A DNA stretch of 64,000 nucleotides, taken from contig JAPEHQ010000002.1 of the NCBI GenBank assembly GCA_027405735.1, positions 682,001-746,000 of the forward strand, given 5' to 3'. Below are positions 20,665-33,100 of the stretch, piece after piece; the first letter of the stretch is position 1; each line of letters opens with the position of its first letter. The notes beneath the pieces were generated by a model, which saw only the letters and a program-made list of their open reading frames with translations, was not told the origin of the DNA and searched no databases. Both the position numbers and the translations under genes were made by a program. The stretch is from Mucor racemosus. Lineage: Eukaryota > Mucoromycota > Mucoromycetes > Mucorales > Mucoraceae.

Positions 20665-20997
20665 TTGAAACTCGCAGCCTATTTAGATCAATATTCATTG
20701 ATTTCTAGCGTCTTTCCAGTGATTAAATTTCTTTCAAACAGAAGAAAAGGCTTTTTTCCCCAAAAAACATGCCCAAAAATCCTTCAAAAAGAGCAATTGG
20801 ATAATGAAATAAAGATATACTCTTCTTACATTTACTGTGCACTAAGTGCAATTTCAAAATTCAATTTCAAAACATTATTTGATTTTATAAAAAACTTCAA
20901 AGAGTATCCAAAACAATACATGCAAAGTAGCTTAAACAAGTATGAATTTTTATTTACACATTTCCGCAGCAACTCGGAGAGGTTAAATCTTTTGTAA
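20665..20997 (+). CDS. Hypothetical 110-aa open frame in right arm
   Basis: The frame is identical to the minus-strand one at 5,842-6,174 and opens ~21 codons earlier. It is Lys/Phe-rich with no recognised domain. It is a possible exon of an unknown element-encoded protein. Confidence 0.25.
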   Translation: MKLAAYLDQYSLISSVFPVIKFLSNRRKGFFPQKTCPKILQKEQLDNEIKIYSSYIYCALSAISKFNFKTLFDFIKNFKEYPKQYMQSSLNKYEFLFTHFRSNSERLNLL

Positions 20998-21226
20998 TTC
21001 TGTGAATCGACACTAGAATTTAGAAGTGCCTGCCGCTGATTATATCAGAAAATGCTATAATAAAAGATACTCTGCTAAAAAATACATTTTATTAATTTAT
21101 TGATGTTTTCTATTTATATGTTCTCTAAATGATTATAATATAATTATTATGTTAATAATTATAAAGATACTATATGTTGAGGGTATAAATATGGATTTGG
21201 TACCAGTTTACAGATACGAATAATTT

Positions 21227-21618
21227 ATCAGAATATGTTAATATTAAATAAAACTAGAAAATTTAATCAAGTAAAGAGATGTCGTTTATTAAAAGGAAAT
21301 AAAGAGGGTTTATATATTAATTGATGAATTGAGGGAGGAGATGATGTGATAAGGATTATAGGTGTTATCTATTATACTAACGCGATATGATGATGATGGA
21401 ACATTATGCTTTAATATCATGCTGGACCACTATGCTGGAACTGTGGTTCCCTTGACTTGGATTTTGGTTCCTGAACTATTGTTTTGCTTTTGGATTTGAC
21501 ATCTTCTGGTTAAGAATGATACATCAACGAAGGACAGCATACCAAAATATACTTTGCTGAATACCAGCTATCTCCGAGTTAGATTGGCTTCCGGAGAGAT
21601 TATTATATAGTATTTAAT
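21227..21618 (-). mobile_element. Candidate solo LTR in right arm (mirror of 5,221-5,612)
   Basis: The sequence is the same as the left-arm candidate, with the TATATAAACC box and AATAAACG now on the minus strand. The limits are approximate for the same reason. Confidence 0.35.
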
Positions 21619-21913
21619 ACATAAGATTGGGGTAATTAGTGATTTGATATACATCTGTTTTAAATGTTGGGATTGTCTTTGTTTTGTTGTTGTTTATTAT
21701 GGTTTTGTTTATTCATATTTGTTATTAATACTGATATATTGATGGTTCGGTATGGCATTTAATATTAGCTACTAAATGTTATCTCATGTTGGATTTTAAT
21801 GATCGACATCGGATTCTAATAATGGTTTTTGAATTTATAACTGTTAGATGTTTGACATATCAAAAGCTTTTGGCATTTGAAATAGCCAGAAAAATGCTAA
21901 ATTTGTCAAATGT

Positions 21914-21974
21914 AGCATTGGTATTGAGCCGGGTTTTGCCAGCAGAATTTACTCGTATATGCTGGGTTCGACAA
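21914..21974 (+). repeat. Short GC-rich hairpin repeat, copy 3
   Basis: This is the mirror of the left-arm copy: GAGCCGGGTTTTGCCAGC, then AATTTACTCGTATATGCTGG and GTTCGACA. Confidence 0.6.
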
Positions 21975-22652
21975 CAATCCTAGCCAAAAGATCGGTTATT
22001 CTGAAAGCTCGAGTAAATAGCATTATGTCTTTTTTCAAGCTGTATTTCTGAATGCCTCAATTTCATGCAAATTTACAGCTTTATTTACGTTATTCTGCTT
22101 GATTGGTTAATCGTAAGCTCATTTTTGGTGGAGTAACGATAGATTATACAAAAATCATTAAAAATCAGCTTGATTAATGATCATTTTTATTAATTAAAAA
22201 AAAAAACACGAAGACTCTTGTAGGTCTTTATTTTTGAAAATACAGAATGCAGAACATTTTTTTTTGTTTATTTGTATTATTTTGCTGGATGCTAGCTACA
22301 ATTTTGATCAAGTAGTGATACATTATCTCCAAATCCATAAAAATTGACTAAATGACTGATGATTTTAATCAATCCAAAACGAAACATTAAAGCATTTGCA
22401 TTTCTGTTTTTTGGATACTGTAATGTACGCCAAATGCGGCGTTTTCATTTCCAACTTTTTTCTTAATTGTAGCTGCATTTTTCATGGAGTAATGACAAAT
22501 ATAGCATCAAAAACATCTTCAAAAAATGATTCAAATGACGGGAGCCACTAATATTGCTTGGAATTTGAAAGAGCGTCAGATTTTCTGGGCTATAAATCGG
22601 CCAATCATATCGTTCTATCAAAATCTCGAAAAAAAAAATTTATTGCCTTGTT

Positions 22653-22901
22653 TCATATTTGACCCTCTCGGACTTTAAATGAAATTGCACGCTTTAAGCT
22701 GCAGTCTAGTTTTAAGCCGTAAATGTGCAAAATACTAGAGATTAGGAAACCTTTCCAATATTTGACAAAAAACTGTATAGCTACCGTCACCTGATCATTA
22801 AATGTTTTTTGTAGCGCATTCAATTTTGAATCGATATACGGTTTTAAACAAAACATTTTCCCCTCAAACGGTTTCACAAATACAAATTTTTTGTACATCA
22901 C
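22653..22901 (-). CDS. Hypothetical 82-aa open frame in right arm
   Basis: The frame is identical to the left-arm one at 3,938-4,186. It has no recognised domain, and coding status is doubtful. Confidence 0.15.
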   Translation of the reverse strand: MMYKKFVFVKPFEGKMFCLKPYIDSKLNALQKTFNDQVTVAIQFFVKYWKGFLISSILHIYGLKLDCSLKRAISFKVREGQI

Positions 22902-23467
22902 AAGTTTGCATCAAATCAATTATTCATCATGAAATCTTAATTTATCAATAACTCCATGAAAAATTAATATTTTTTGAAGATTTAAAAATCATCCGGTAGA
23001 CAATGTTGCATAAAATGTGCTGACTATTTACTGCAAATTATTAGTAGATTAATCCGTTCAAGAAACAAAGGTTTTCCATTTTACCTAAAATCGATTATAA
23101 AAACATGAGCATCTAAATTATAGTATTGATTTTTTATACAGTATTCACCAGATAGATCCAACTCTAGGCTACTTTGCATTTTTTGTTTCAGCGAAAAATA
23201 TTGATTTTTTGTCGAGATAATCAAAATAATAGTTTACATTACAGCTTAACCCTATGGTAACTGGGCTTCAAAATCGATCTGACAAATCGACCAGAAAATG
23301 ATGAAAAAAACAAAATTGTTTAATGGTTCCTGAACTGCAAAGTAAGTTGACATAGCTTATTAAATAGTTTTGGTACAGTTTTAGATTCTGCATTCAGCTA
23401 GATTAAGTTCAAACAAATGATTCACATTAAATTTTGCACAAAATGCCATTGAAATTTTGGACGTTTT

Positions 23468-23881
23468 TTGAAGATACGCATCACTTTTTATAAACATGTT
23501 CTCAAAATAGTTTATAGTAATGATGTGCAACAAAATTATCTATCGATCGAGCTATTGTTAAAGCTTCTAGCTGCATTTTTCGTAGAGGAAACAAGATTTT
23601 TGTCAATTTTTTTTTCAAATTCAGAATTTTGGATGAGGGTATACAAGGAGAAAATGGAGGCTAGAAACAAAGATATCTCTTTATACACATTTTTGGGGAT
23701 ATCTCCACGAAAAATCAATATTTTAAAACAAACTAAATTAGATCCGAGAGAGATCAAAGAGGTCAATGACATGAATGCAAAAAAAATGTTGCTCAATTTA
23801 ACCAATATTTTAAAACCTACTATAGAAATGCCAAAAAAAAAAATGAAAAAAATAAAGGTGCTCAGAAATTTTTTATATTAA
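23468..23881 (+). CDS. Unknown arm-encoded protein, 137 aa (least damaged copy)
   Basis: The frame is open from Met at 23,468. Its core is SLYTFLGISPRKINILKQTK, then DPREIKEVNDMNAKK and LLNLTNILKP, with a Lys-rich C-terminus. Diverged homologous frames exist at 2,917-3,207 and in the third arm copy. The arm is not identical in this outer part, so conservation of the frame is informative. I do not recognise the family. Confidence 0.35.
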   Translation: MKIRITFYKHVLKIVYSNDVQQNYLSIELLLKLLAAFFVEETRFLSIFFSNSEFWMRVYKEKMEARNKDISLYTFLGISPRKINILKQTKLDPREIKEVNDMNAKKMLLNLTNILKPTIEMPKKKMKKIKVLRNFLY

Positions 23882-24253
23882 AATATGTTTTAGAGCACTT
23901 CAAAACAAGTAAGTTTTATTATTAAAAAATGTTCGTATAGCTTAATTTTTCGCAGACCTATGAAGGCCCAAAGCTTTTGATTTTAACAGTGAATAAGCAG
24001 TAAACATCTGAAACATTAGCACTGAAAAATTAATACCAACTGCAAAGAATACGATACTTCCGGATAAACTTTTTTAGATTAAAGGTGAACATTTCAGGTA
24101 CATTGACATATAATTTGTTCTTGGTGTTATTTAGTGCAAAAAAAAGTAGAGCAGGGATGAAAAGTGAGACCCAGTTTCTAAGGAAAATGCAGTAAATTGC
24201 ATCTGTTTTTGAGTTTTTCGTGAGATATAAAATAAATTTAGGAACAGGTATTA

Positions 24254-24421
24254 TAATGCGACCAATTCATATCTGTTTATCAGTGTTTAAAGTATATGCT
24301 AAAAAGTGTTTAGTATTAGGCTAGTTATAGAGAAAAGGGCTCGCTCCAATTCTGAAGACTATCAACTATATATGAAAATCAATTTTTATATACACATTGC
24401 CTTTCTACCGCTTTGGAAATC

Positions 24422-24454
<33 letters not shown>

Positions 24455-24774
24455 ATTACGAAAACTGTTTCCATGAATGGAAGGCTTTTAATTACTTTGC
24501 ATGAACTTCGGTCAGTTTACTCGGGTATAGTCTATTTGTATATGTAAGCAATTCAAAATAGAAATTAAGACCATGAGGACATCTCAGAGTTTATTCACAT
24601 TTGGTAAATTACGCACTGATTTAAGCAGGTATAGGAAAATATAGGATTTATACATGTTTGAGAGACAATAAGAATAAACTGAAACAATGAATTACTATAT
24701 GTATATGGTATTCGCATTCTTTGTTATCGTATGTAAGTGCTTGGAATATTTACATTGGTATTATTTACTGATAT
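24254..24774. other. Intergenic with A30 homopolymer
   Basis: The sequence is AT-rich, with an uninterrupted run of 30 A at 24,423-24,452. No gene is visible. It forms the 3' flank of the CM1 gene; the first ~100 bp still resemble the outer arm. Confidence 0.5.
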
Positions 24775-27048
24775 TTAAAAAGAACTCATGGCTGAATCAG
24801 TTCTGTCGCGAAATGAGTGTCCTCCAGTTGCTTGTTCATACAATATATTTTCCATGAATTCGCCTTGTTCTTTCAGGGACTATAAATGTATTTATATAAT
24901 GGTTGGCACAGGAGATTATAGGTTATAATAAAGGAACTTACATCACGAGCTAATAGTGAATTGGTCAGCATGGTTTCTCTTCTTTCCAATTGCTTCTTCA
25001 ATTGGTTATTCAATTCAACTTGATCTTGAAATTTCTTTTTCTCCATATCTAAATGTCTATCACGATCTTCCAACTCTTTTCTTAATTCGTGATTCAATTT
25101 TGACAAAACAGTATATTTATCTGTTCTCTCATTATGTTCTGATTTCTTATTTTGATCCAAAAGTGAATTCAAAAGCGCATTCTTTTGAGTAGAAGATACT
25201 AATTTTTGTTTCAGTAATCGCACTTGTTCCATTTGTTTAGAAAGTTGCTCTGATGTTTTACGTTGCTCTCGCTTAGCCTCTTTTAACCTTGTTCCTAATG
25301 CTTGCTGATATTCATTTTCCTCATTATTATCTTGATTTTGCTTCAATTGCTCATAAACATGTCGTAGTTTATCTTGTACTTCTTCCATTTCTTCTTGTAA
25401 CAATTCTTTTTCTCTTTGCATTGTGTCTGTTTTTTGTTCAAAATTACCTTCCAATGTTGCCATTCGCACTTCTCTATCTCGAATTGTAACAATCAATTCA
25501 TTATACTGTTTTTCAAGCAATTCTTCAAATTCTCTCTTTGAGTCTTCCAATTCCAGTAAAAGATTTTTATTTTCTTGGTCTTTCTTTTCCATTTCATCTT
25601 GTGTTTTAGATACATGCTCTTCAAATGCTTCAATATCGTTGTCATGCGCTTCGTTGACTGATTTTAACTCATTTTTCAGCATGTCAATTTCTTCCTCCAA
25701 CTGAATGGTTCGTTCATCTGATTCTTGAGTGTCTCTGCCTCGCTCATTTTCTTTTTTCTCCAAGTGTGACAACAGTTTGACCACTTCTGCTTCTAATGCT
25801 TCAATTTCTTGTTCGCGATCTTGAATTTCGTTTGCCAACTCTTCATTTTCATCTTCAAGCAGACGGACATTTTCAATCAGAGTACCCATATTTTCATTGT
25901 TTACCCTTAAATCCTCGTTTTCTTCCAAAAGTTGATCACATTCCATTGCCTTGTTTCGTAATTGTTGTTTTGTTTCATGTAAATTACGGTTATATTGATC
26001 TAATTCAAGCTTTAAACTATGTATTTGCAACTTTTTTTCTTGTAAATCCTGTACTATGTTGTCGTTTCTCTCTTTTTCCAACTGTAATTCATGTTCAAGC
26101 TGTCTATTTAGTTTTGTATTCTTTGTTATAATGGCATCTCTGTCAGATAATATGGATTTTAGCAAGTGGTCATCTGTTTGATTATTATTGCTGGTTGTGC
26201 TATTGTAACGATTAGATTGTTGAATTATTCTTTGTTGTTCCTCTATTTTTAATTTGGCTTGTCTGTATTTACGCGATAATTCTTGATAGTCTTCAGTGCT
26301 ACTTGTGCTATTGTTTGAAGATGAGACATCAGTTGTTGAACTAGTGTTTCTTGATCGAATCGTGGTTCTTAATCTGACATTTTCTGACGATACTTCTGCC
26401 AGCAATCTGCTTAAATTATCGTTTTCATCATGAAATTGCTCTGCTTCTGACTTTACTCTTTCGAATTCCTCTCTTTCTTGCTCTGTCATACCATGCTGCT
26501 TTGTACATGGCTGATTCTTCAATATATCAAGGCCTTGATTTAATTCCAGTATAATGTTTTTATATTTCTTCAATTCTTGTGTAAGCTTTTGGATCGTAAC
26601 TTTGAGGTTAACATTCTAAAAGAATCCTTTTAAAAAACTAGTAGCGGTTTTCTCTCTTGGTTTTCATACCTCTTTTAAAGCATTATCAATGCTATCACTC
26701 GACATATCATTCAGTCTTTGCTCATAAAAGTACAAACTAAGTCTTAAATCAAAGTTTTCTTTTTTCAAGCCATCCAATGTCTACAACAACAGTTAGTTTT
26801 TTTTTCAAAAAATCAGAGCTAGTTTTCTTTTTTATTTCATTTACATGCTCCTGATGTTTCAAAGCTAAAGAACCATTTCGAACATAATCTTTTGGTTTTA
26901 AACTTGGTGATTCAGAACCATCATTATGCTCCTTTAGAGGTTTTTTACTAGCAATAGATAACGGAGAAGCCATTAATGGTCTTGAGGTATGAGTATCATC
27001 AATAAGTGAGACGTTTGTTGTAGACATTTCATCATCAAAACGATTCAT
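24775..27048 (-). CDS. CM1-domain (centrosomin-like) gamma-tubulin-complex-binding coiled-coil protein, 697 aa
   Basis: Exons in coding order are 27048-26845, 26780-26670, 26615-24942 and 24879-24775. They total 697 codons plus stop. Joining exons 1 and 2 creates LKHQEHTLDGLKKENFDLRL followed by YFYEQRL (about residues 62-88). This is the CM1/Cnn_1N motif, which recruits and activates gamma-tubulin complexes in Mto1, Pcp1/Spc110, ApsB and centrosomin. The remainder is a long Gln/Glu/Lys coiled coil (residues ~85-650) with a Ser/Thr/Asn linker near 170-200. Intron 1 (64 nt) carries a CTAAC branch site before GTTGTTGTAG; without splicing it the frame would appear shifted by 10 nt. The role is expected at the spindle pole body or other MTOC. 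The start lies only 101 bp downstream of the dynein stop on the same strand. Whether it is Mto1-like or Pcp1-like cannot be decided here. Confidence 0.8.
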
Positions 27049-27149
27049 TTTTTTAGGTATATTTAGATGAAGAAAAAGAGGAAAAAAACAACAATTTGTG
27101 ATTACTGAGGTTAAATAAGATATTTATTGAAGGAGTAAAAAATTAATCA

Positions 27150-30100
27150 TTAGAATGAAATGACCAAAGCAACAGCTCTTTGAGGAATTCTATCTTTTTC
27201 ATTGGAATTAGCAGGTACAGAAATTGTAAATAATAAATCACTTCTATCAGAATTGAGATAAACTGGTAATTCAACTAAATTGTTAACTTCTTGCTTTTGA
27301 TCCTTCTTTATCCATCGAATGGCAATTTGAGGTAATTTGCTAGTTGGTTCTGATGTTAATTGAATTTCGTTGTCTTGCCATTTACCACCTTCCATTTTCA
27401 TTCCACGAATATGATATCCTTGAGTTTGCTTTAAATCTCCAATATCGACATCTAATACAAGTTCTTCTAATGACCATTTAAATCTTTGTGCTGTCGCTTG
27501 TCTTGTTGCTGTAATGTAAGCTTCAGGAGTAAATAAACTACCAATAGAAATCTCTACTTGATCAAATGACGACTCCTGTGCAAGTGATTCAACTTGTTCC
27601 AAACGTAGTTTGAGATCTGCAAGCCAGGCATTCAGTGAGATACTCTTGGGCACCTTGTATCGCTTCCAGTGATCAGGAATTAACCCCTTATTCAACCAAC
27701 TCATTAATTGACGTAAATGATTTGTTTGTTTGAGTTCTCCAACGCACACCTTTTGTAAATGACTTAAATCTTCGCGTATAATACTGAGTAATTTACGACC
27801 AATTTGATTTTCACGCTCAAAGAATCTAAACAGAGGATCCATAATACCAGAACTATCACGTTGCATGATCTTAATATGAGAAGGCAATAAGTTTAACCAG
27901 TTGGTGATAGATGTATTTAATGCGCGCATCCAAGCAGGTTGAGCATTGTTGGCAACTTGTTTTGTGTTTGATCCTCCACTTGCAGCACCAGTGTCTTGAG
28001 TATATGCTGTTTCATCATCATCACTTAAACTCTTCATCTTGCGAACCTTGGATAACATGTTGTTACCCTTCAATGTTAACAATACTCTTTCAGCATTGGA
28101 GGGCAAACCAAGCCAGGTAGGGGGCTCACGATCAGGTAATTTACCAACCCAATCAGTAAATTGTTCCATCTTGGTTCCATCAGGTACAACAATTGATTTA
28201 TCGTTTTCACCATCACCTTTAACAAGTTCGAAGTCAATATCATAACATTCAGGTGTGAATAAAGTATTAACAAAAGAATCTAAAAGACGTTGATCATATT
28301 CATTATCAATGCGACCACCATAAATAGATTGCTTCAAGAGAGAGCGGATAGCATCCCAAGGGATCTTTTCAGGGGAAATGTTGGCTCTACCACCAGATGC
28401 AGTGTCTAACCATTTATCAATTGTATTAAATGCACAATCTTGATCAGAGTCATTGAATTCATAAACCTTGGTCCAACCTAATGGAACATAACGAAGACGC
28501 TCTTGAACAACAGCATGCAACCATGCCAACATAAAGTAGAGACGAGAACGTTCGGTAGGACCACGAGATAAACGAGAAGGAGGAATACTATGAAGAGATT
28601 CTTGAAGATTAGCCTTAATTCCTGGAGGAGGCTCAAACATCAAAACACGAGACATTCTCAATAAATTGACAGGCACCTTGGGATTCGTTTCCATTGTCAA
28701 GAAGAGTCTGAAACTACGGTGAGGTTTCATACTATGTAACTTCTTTTCAAGTTGACCAAGCCATGAAGGAGCAAGATGTACATTCTTCAACATGACCCAA
28801 TTACCAGTTTTAATAGCAGTAGAAATAGCTTGATCTGCCAATGCAAAACCTTCCGCAGAACCCATAGCAACAGATGTACAACGCATTTTAGATTCAGAAA
28901 CCAAATTGTCAACACGGTAACTAGCATCGTAACCAGGAACCGAACAAAGAGCCAAAGGAGTAGAACTACCAACTTCATCATTTACAACCTGTTGTAAATT
29001 CAATTCACCAATGTTCATAAATTCTGAATCAAAGATTTCAGTAGCAAAAATGGAAGCAGCAGGAAGAAGACGATCAGATCTAAAGCATTTAATGACCAAC
29101 ATTTTACGAAGAGAATCCAAAGAACCTAATGAAATCAAATGTTAATCAGCTCGATTCATTTTAAAAAAAAAATTTTTCAGGGTTTACTTACGATTACTTC
29201 CAGCATCTTCCCAGCACAATGGTACAACAGTTTCAGGTTGATTATGTTCCATGAATATTCTCCAATTATCTACGTTTTCATTAATGTGATCCATCATCTT
29301 GTTAAAGCAATTTAAGGTAGAAAATTCCTTGACACGTTGTGCAGTTTCATCAGAAATGAAATCGGGTAATCCCATATTAGCAGCAGTTAATGCAGATCCG
29401 ACTACAGCATCACCACCACTCAAAAGGAAATCGTATTCAGTTTCATCCATGTTTTCTTGAGAACCACGGATACGAATTTGACAAAGCAAAACTGCATACA
29501 TGGTATAATCTTCATGTACCAATGTACGAGAAGCACGCTTATAGGCAGCAGAGAACAAATCTCTGGACAAGATTTCTAAACGTTCAGTAGGGTCTGTAAT
29601 GCCCTTCAAATTAGGGTTGGCAAGGATAACATACTCAAAGATTTCATAAAAGAAATCAAGAGAGAATTGATAAAAGTGATTAACTAAATTAAGTTGTTCC
29701 ATAGCAAAGAAGATGGAACTACAAGCATGAGCCAAAGGAGTATAGATTGCGGTTGTTTGTTCAACTTCCTGCATGACAGTATTAGTTTCGTCAACCTTGC
29801 GAGTAATTTCAGCAGCTTCTTTCTTGAGAGTTTCCAAAGTATCAATGACCTTGTCGTCATCCAAGATATTACCCTTTGATTCATTCAATGCTTGAAGCAA
29901 TGACTTTTCAAGATGACGCAGTTTAAGTTGGAATTCACCTTGTAATTTGATTAAATCTGTTCTCTTTTGATCAACGTCAGGTCGCTCAGCCTTTAGTACC
30001 TTGTTCAAACATTGACTTTGCAAACTGCCACGAGTAACAGTAAAGTTGACAAATGTAACACGAGAACAAATATCAGGTACAAAGTTTACAGAAGGATCAC

Positions 30101-33100
30101 GAGTAGACAAGAACAATGTAAATGCAGGCGAGAAATCAATGTCTTGATTACCCAAACGAATCAATACACGACCACCAGTACGACGAAGTTCCTTATTGAG
30201 AACAGGATTCAAGATAGGATCCAAATGTTCAACATCTTGAATAAGAATAGGATTACCGAAACGCAAAGCACTTTCAAGATTCTTGATAAAACTATCATCC
30301 AAGAAACTAGTAACTGTAATTTTACGATCCTTGTATTCATTGATCAAGAAATTAGTAGCTTGGCCAGAAGGATCAATAATCAATGGATATCTATCAAAAC
30401 GCTTAAGCATGATGGCATTTTCGATACAAAGTTGATCAGCAGGAAGAGAATTAGCTTGCCATGAAAGACGTTCATCAGCAGTAGAAAGATATTCAGTCAA
30501 AGAAACCTCGTGCTTAAATTGAATGTTGGCAGCCAAGAGATGGTCCATCCATTTCTGCATCAAAATATCACGATATTGTTGATCAAAGTAACCACCATAA
30601 GCCATAAAAGCAGCAGCTAACAATACATCACCTACAATAGTACCCATTTGACTTTCAAATGCTTGACTAGCAGATTCCCAACGAGTCTTTTCAGAAGACA
30701 ACGAACTTAAAAGTGTGATACTACGATCAACCTTAAACTTGACACGCTCCATTTCAGATTTAATCAGTTGAGTTTCACCAACGAGTGCAGCATATTCTTT
30801 CTTGTAACGACCAATACTAGTCTCCAAGTCAGAAATCATTTGCTCAATTTCGACAGCTTGAGTCTTTGTATCATCAGAACTTGTTTGCAATTGATTCAAT
30901 TCCTCACGAAGAGGACCAACACGATCTAAAATTTCAGAAAAGTTACATTGAGCGGATACCCATTTGAAAAGAGGACCACAAGCCTTGGAAGCACGATTAA
31001 CCATATCATATTCAAAGTTGGGATTATTGAGGAAGTTTTGACGCATGTAGTGTCGCAATTGCTTTGTGATTTGCAATTCAGTGTTGTAATTTACAATACT
31101 AGAAATGAAATCATCACGACGAATGATACTTTGAACAGTCTTCCAACTGTCAATCTTGTGACCAAGCATAGTACATACAGATTCCATAGTAAGTTTAACA
31201 GCTTCAGGAGGATTACTCATGGAACGGACTTCTGTCAAATGTTGTCTCTTGATACTTCTAACACTCTGTTCAGCTTCTTTAACAGCAGGCTCAGCATTAG
31301 CCAAATCATTATCGACAACTCTACGACGAGCTTCAATTTCCTATAATCAAATATTAGAAATTCATCATCATAAACCGATTAAATTACAATCTCTTACCTT
31401 GTTTTGAATCTTCAAATTAGCCTTGATTTCGAGGGAATCAGCCTTCTTTTGTTCAGTAATCTTTTCATCGACCAACATTTGCGTAATCTTTTCGTTTGCT
31501 TGATTTTCCTTCAATTCTAATTGATTCTTCTTGATAGCAAGACTCTTTCTTAATTCTTCAACCTTGATAACAGTATCCTTCAACTTTTCTAAACCAACGT
31601 TAAGATGGCGCTGTTGTTCTTCCAAATCTTCACGTTTTTCATTGTACAAACGGACGTAATGAGAGATGAAATCGAGGAAATGACGAGGTGTGGCATAATT
31701 GTGGCGACCTTGACGCTTACTAAGTTTAGCATTGATCTCATATAATGATTGATGGACATACACAAGAGCATTGACAACAGCTTCACGATGACTAGGAGGA
31801 ATAGGCAAGTTGCGGTATGCAATAGGAAAGTTGAATGCAGGTGCAAAGTTAGGAACATCAAGATCCAATGTCTTGGTAAACTCAATACCCACTTGATAGA
31901 AAGCTTGATCTGGCCAATCACCAAACCAATCGAGAACACAACGATTGAACAAAGCAGGTGAAGTAGCAGCACGAGATGCAAGACCACCCTCAGGAGGATT
32001 CATTGTAAATACAACATGGAGATTTCTCATAACTTGTTGATTGAACCATTTGTAGAGCTCTTCATTTGAATCAAGCATTAATCCATCACGTTGAGCACCT
32101 TCCTTACAAGCTGTCATGAGAGATGCATATTCATCACCTTCAAACAAACCAGGTACTTCAGCATTAGCAAGCAATGTATTCATACGTTCCAAGAAACCAG
32201 AATCAAGAACATTAGATTCATCCATAATGAAACAAATCTTTTCTCCTTTACAACCAGCACGACGAAGAACGATACGAAGATCATCATCAAAATCTGCACC
32301 TGTATATTTATTGTGGACCTTGATTTGGAAGACACTCAAACCATTCATCCAAGCAACAAAACGAGACAATGTAGTCTTACCGGAACCACTGACACCAATT
32401 AACAACAAATGACCTTGTGGTTGTCTAAAAACACGATCGATACGAAGTACATGTTCAAGTACATCATTAAAGAGTACAAGAGCAACATCCAATTCTTCTT
32501 CATAGAATACCTTGAGACGAGCCTTTGCAAAATCTCTCAATTGTTCACGTTTAACAGGTACATAATGCTTAGATAACCAATTGGAGAAAAGAATAGGCCT
32601 TTCAAGAGCTTCCTCTTGATTGAGAGCAGGGAAATGCTTCATAGCAATGGAATCAATCATATCATCAGTCCATTTACGCTCTTCTTCATTTACCAAACGA
32701 TCTTGGAAAAGACGTAAAGCTTCGTGAGCCCAGATACGAACCAAACCTTCTACAGTCAAGGTTTCTAATGGCTTGATAGCCTCATAGATACCACGAACCC
32801 AACGGGTTAATTCACGGGGAGAGTAGATATAATGAGCTTGAATATCAGGAGTGAAACGCTTTTGAGATGCTAAATAAAGATCGACCATAGCAGCAGTAAG
32901 AGGTTCAGAATAGCCTCTTAAGTTAGGCACAACCTTGAGCATTGCACGAGTAAATGTACCGTAAATTTGCATAAGAGATAATTGACCTGCATAATCAACC
33001 ATTACCAAAGGAGCATGGCGCAAGAAACGATGAGAGAGAGGTACACGACCAGGATCTGTAGGAGGATTACAAGCACCAACAAATTGGATACGTTCTAATG

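Larger units (their letters stand above)
19144..24253 (-). repeat. Right arm of giant inverted repeat
   Basis: This is the reverse complement of 2.6-8.13 kb. It lacks the 432-bp LTR of the left arm (empty site at 19,712-19,716). The outer part (23.5-24.25 kb) differs clearly from the left arm and shares outward extensions (to ~24,360) with the third copy near 59.25 kb, so the left arm is truncated at its outer end. Confidence 0.9.

Noticed and set aside
2600..24253. Maverick/Polinton or Starship element
   Set aside because: No DNA polymerase B, capsid, integrase or DUF3435 captain frame is visible. The only recombinase is a decayed Ndc10/Crypton-type gene in the centre.
24423..24452. A30 run as a LINE or retrogene 3' tail
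   Set aside because: There is no reverse-transcriptase or gene-like sequence upstream and no target duplication found; it is probably a homopolymer tract whose length may be assembly-dependent.
26749..27048. Independent 99-aa gene upstream of the coiled-coil frame
   Set aside because: It is exon 1 of the CM1 gene reading into an intron; canonical donor, CTAAC branch site and acceptor give a continuous CM1 motif.
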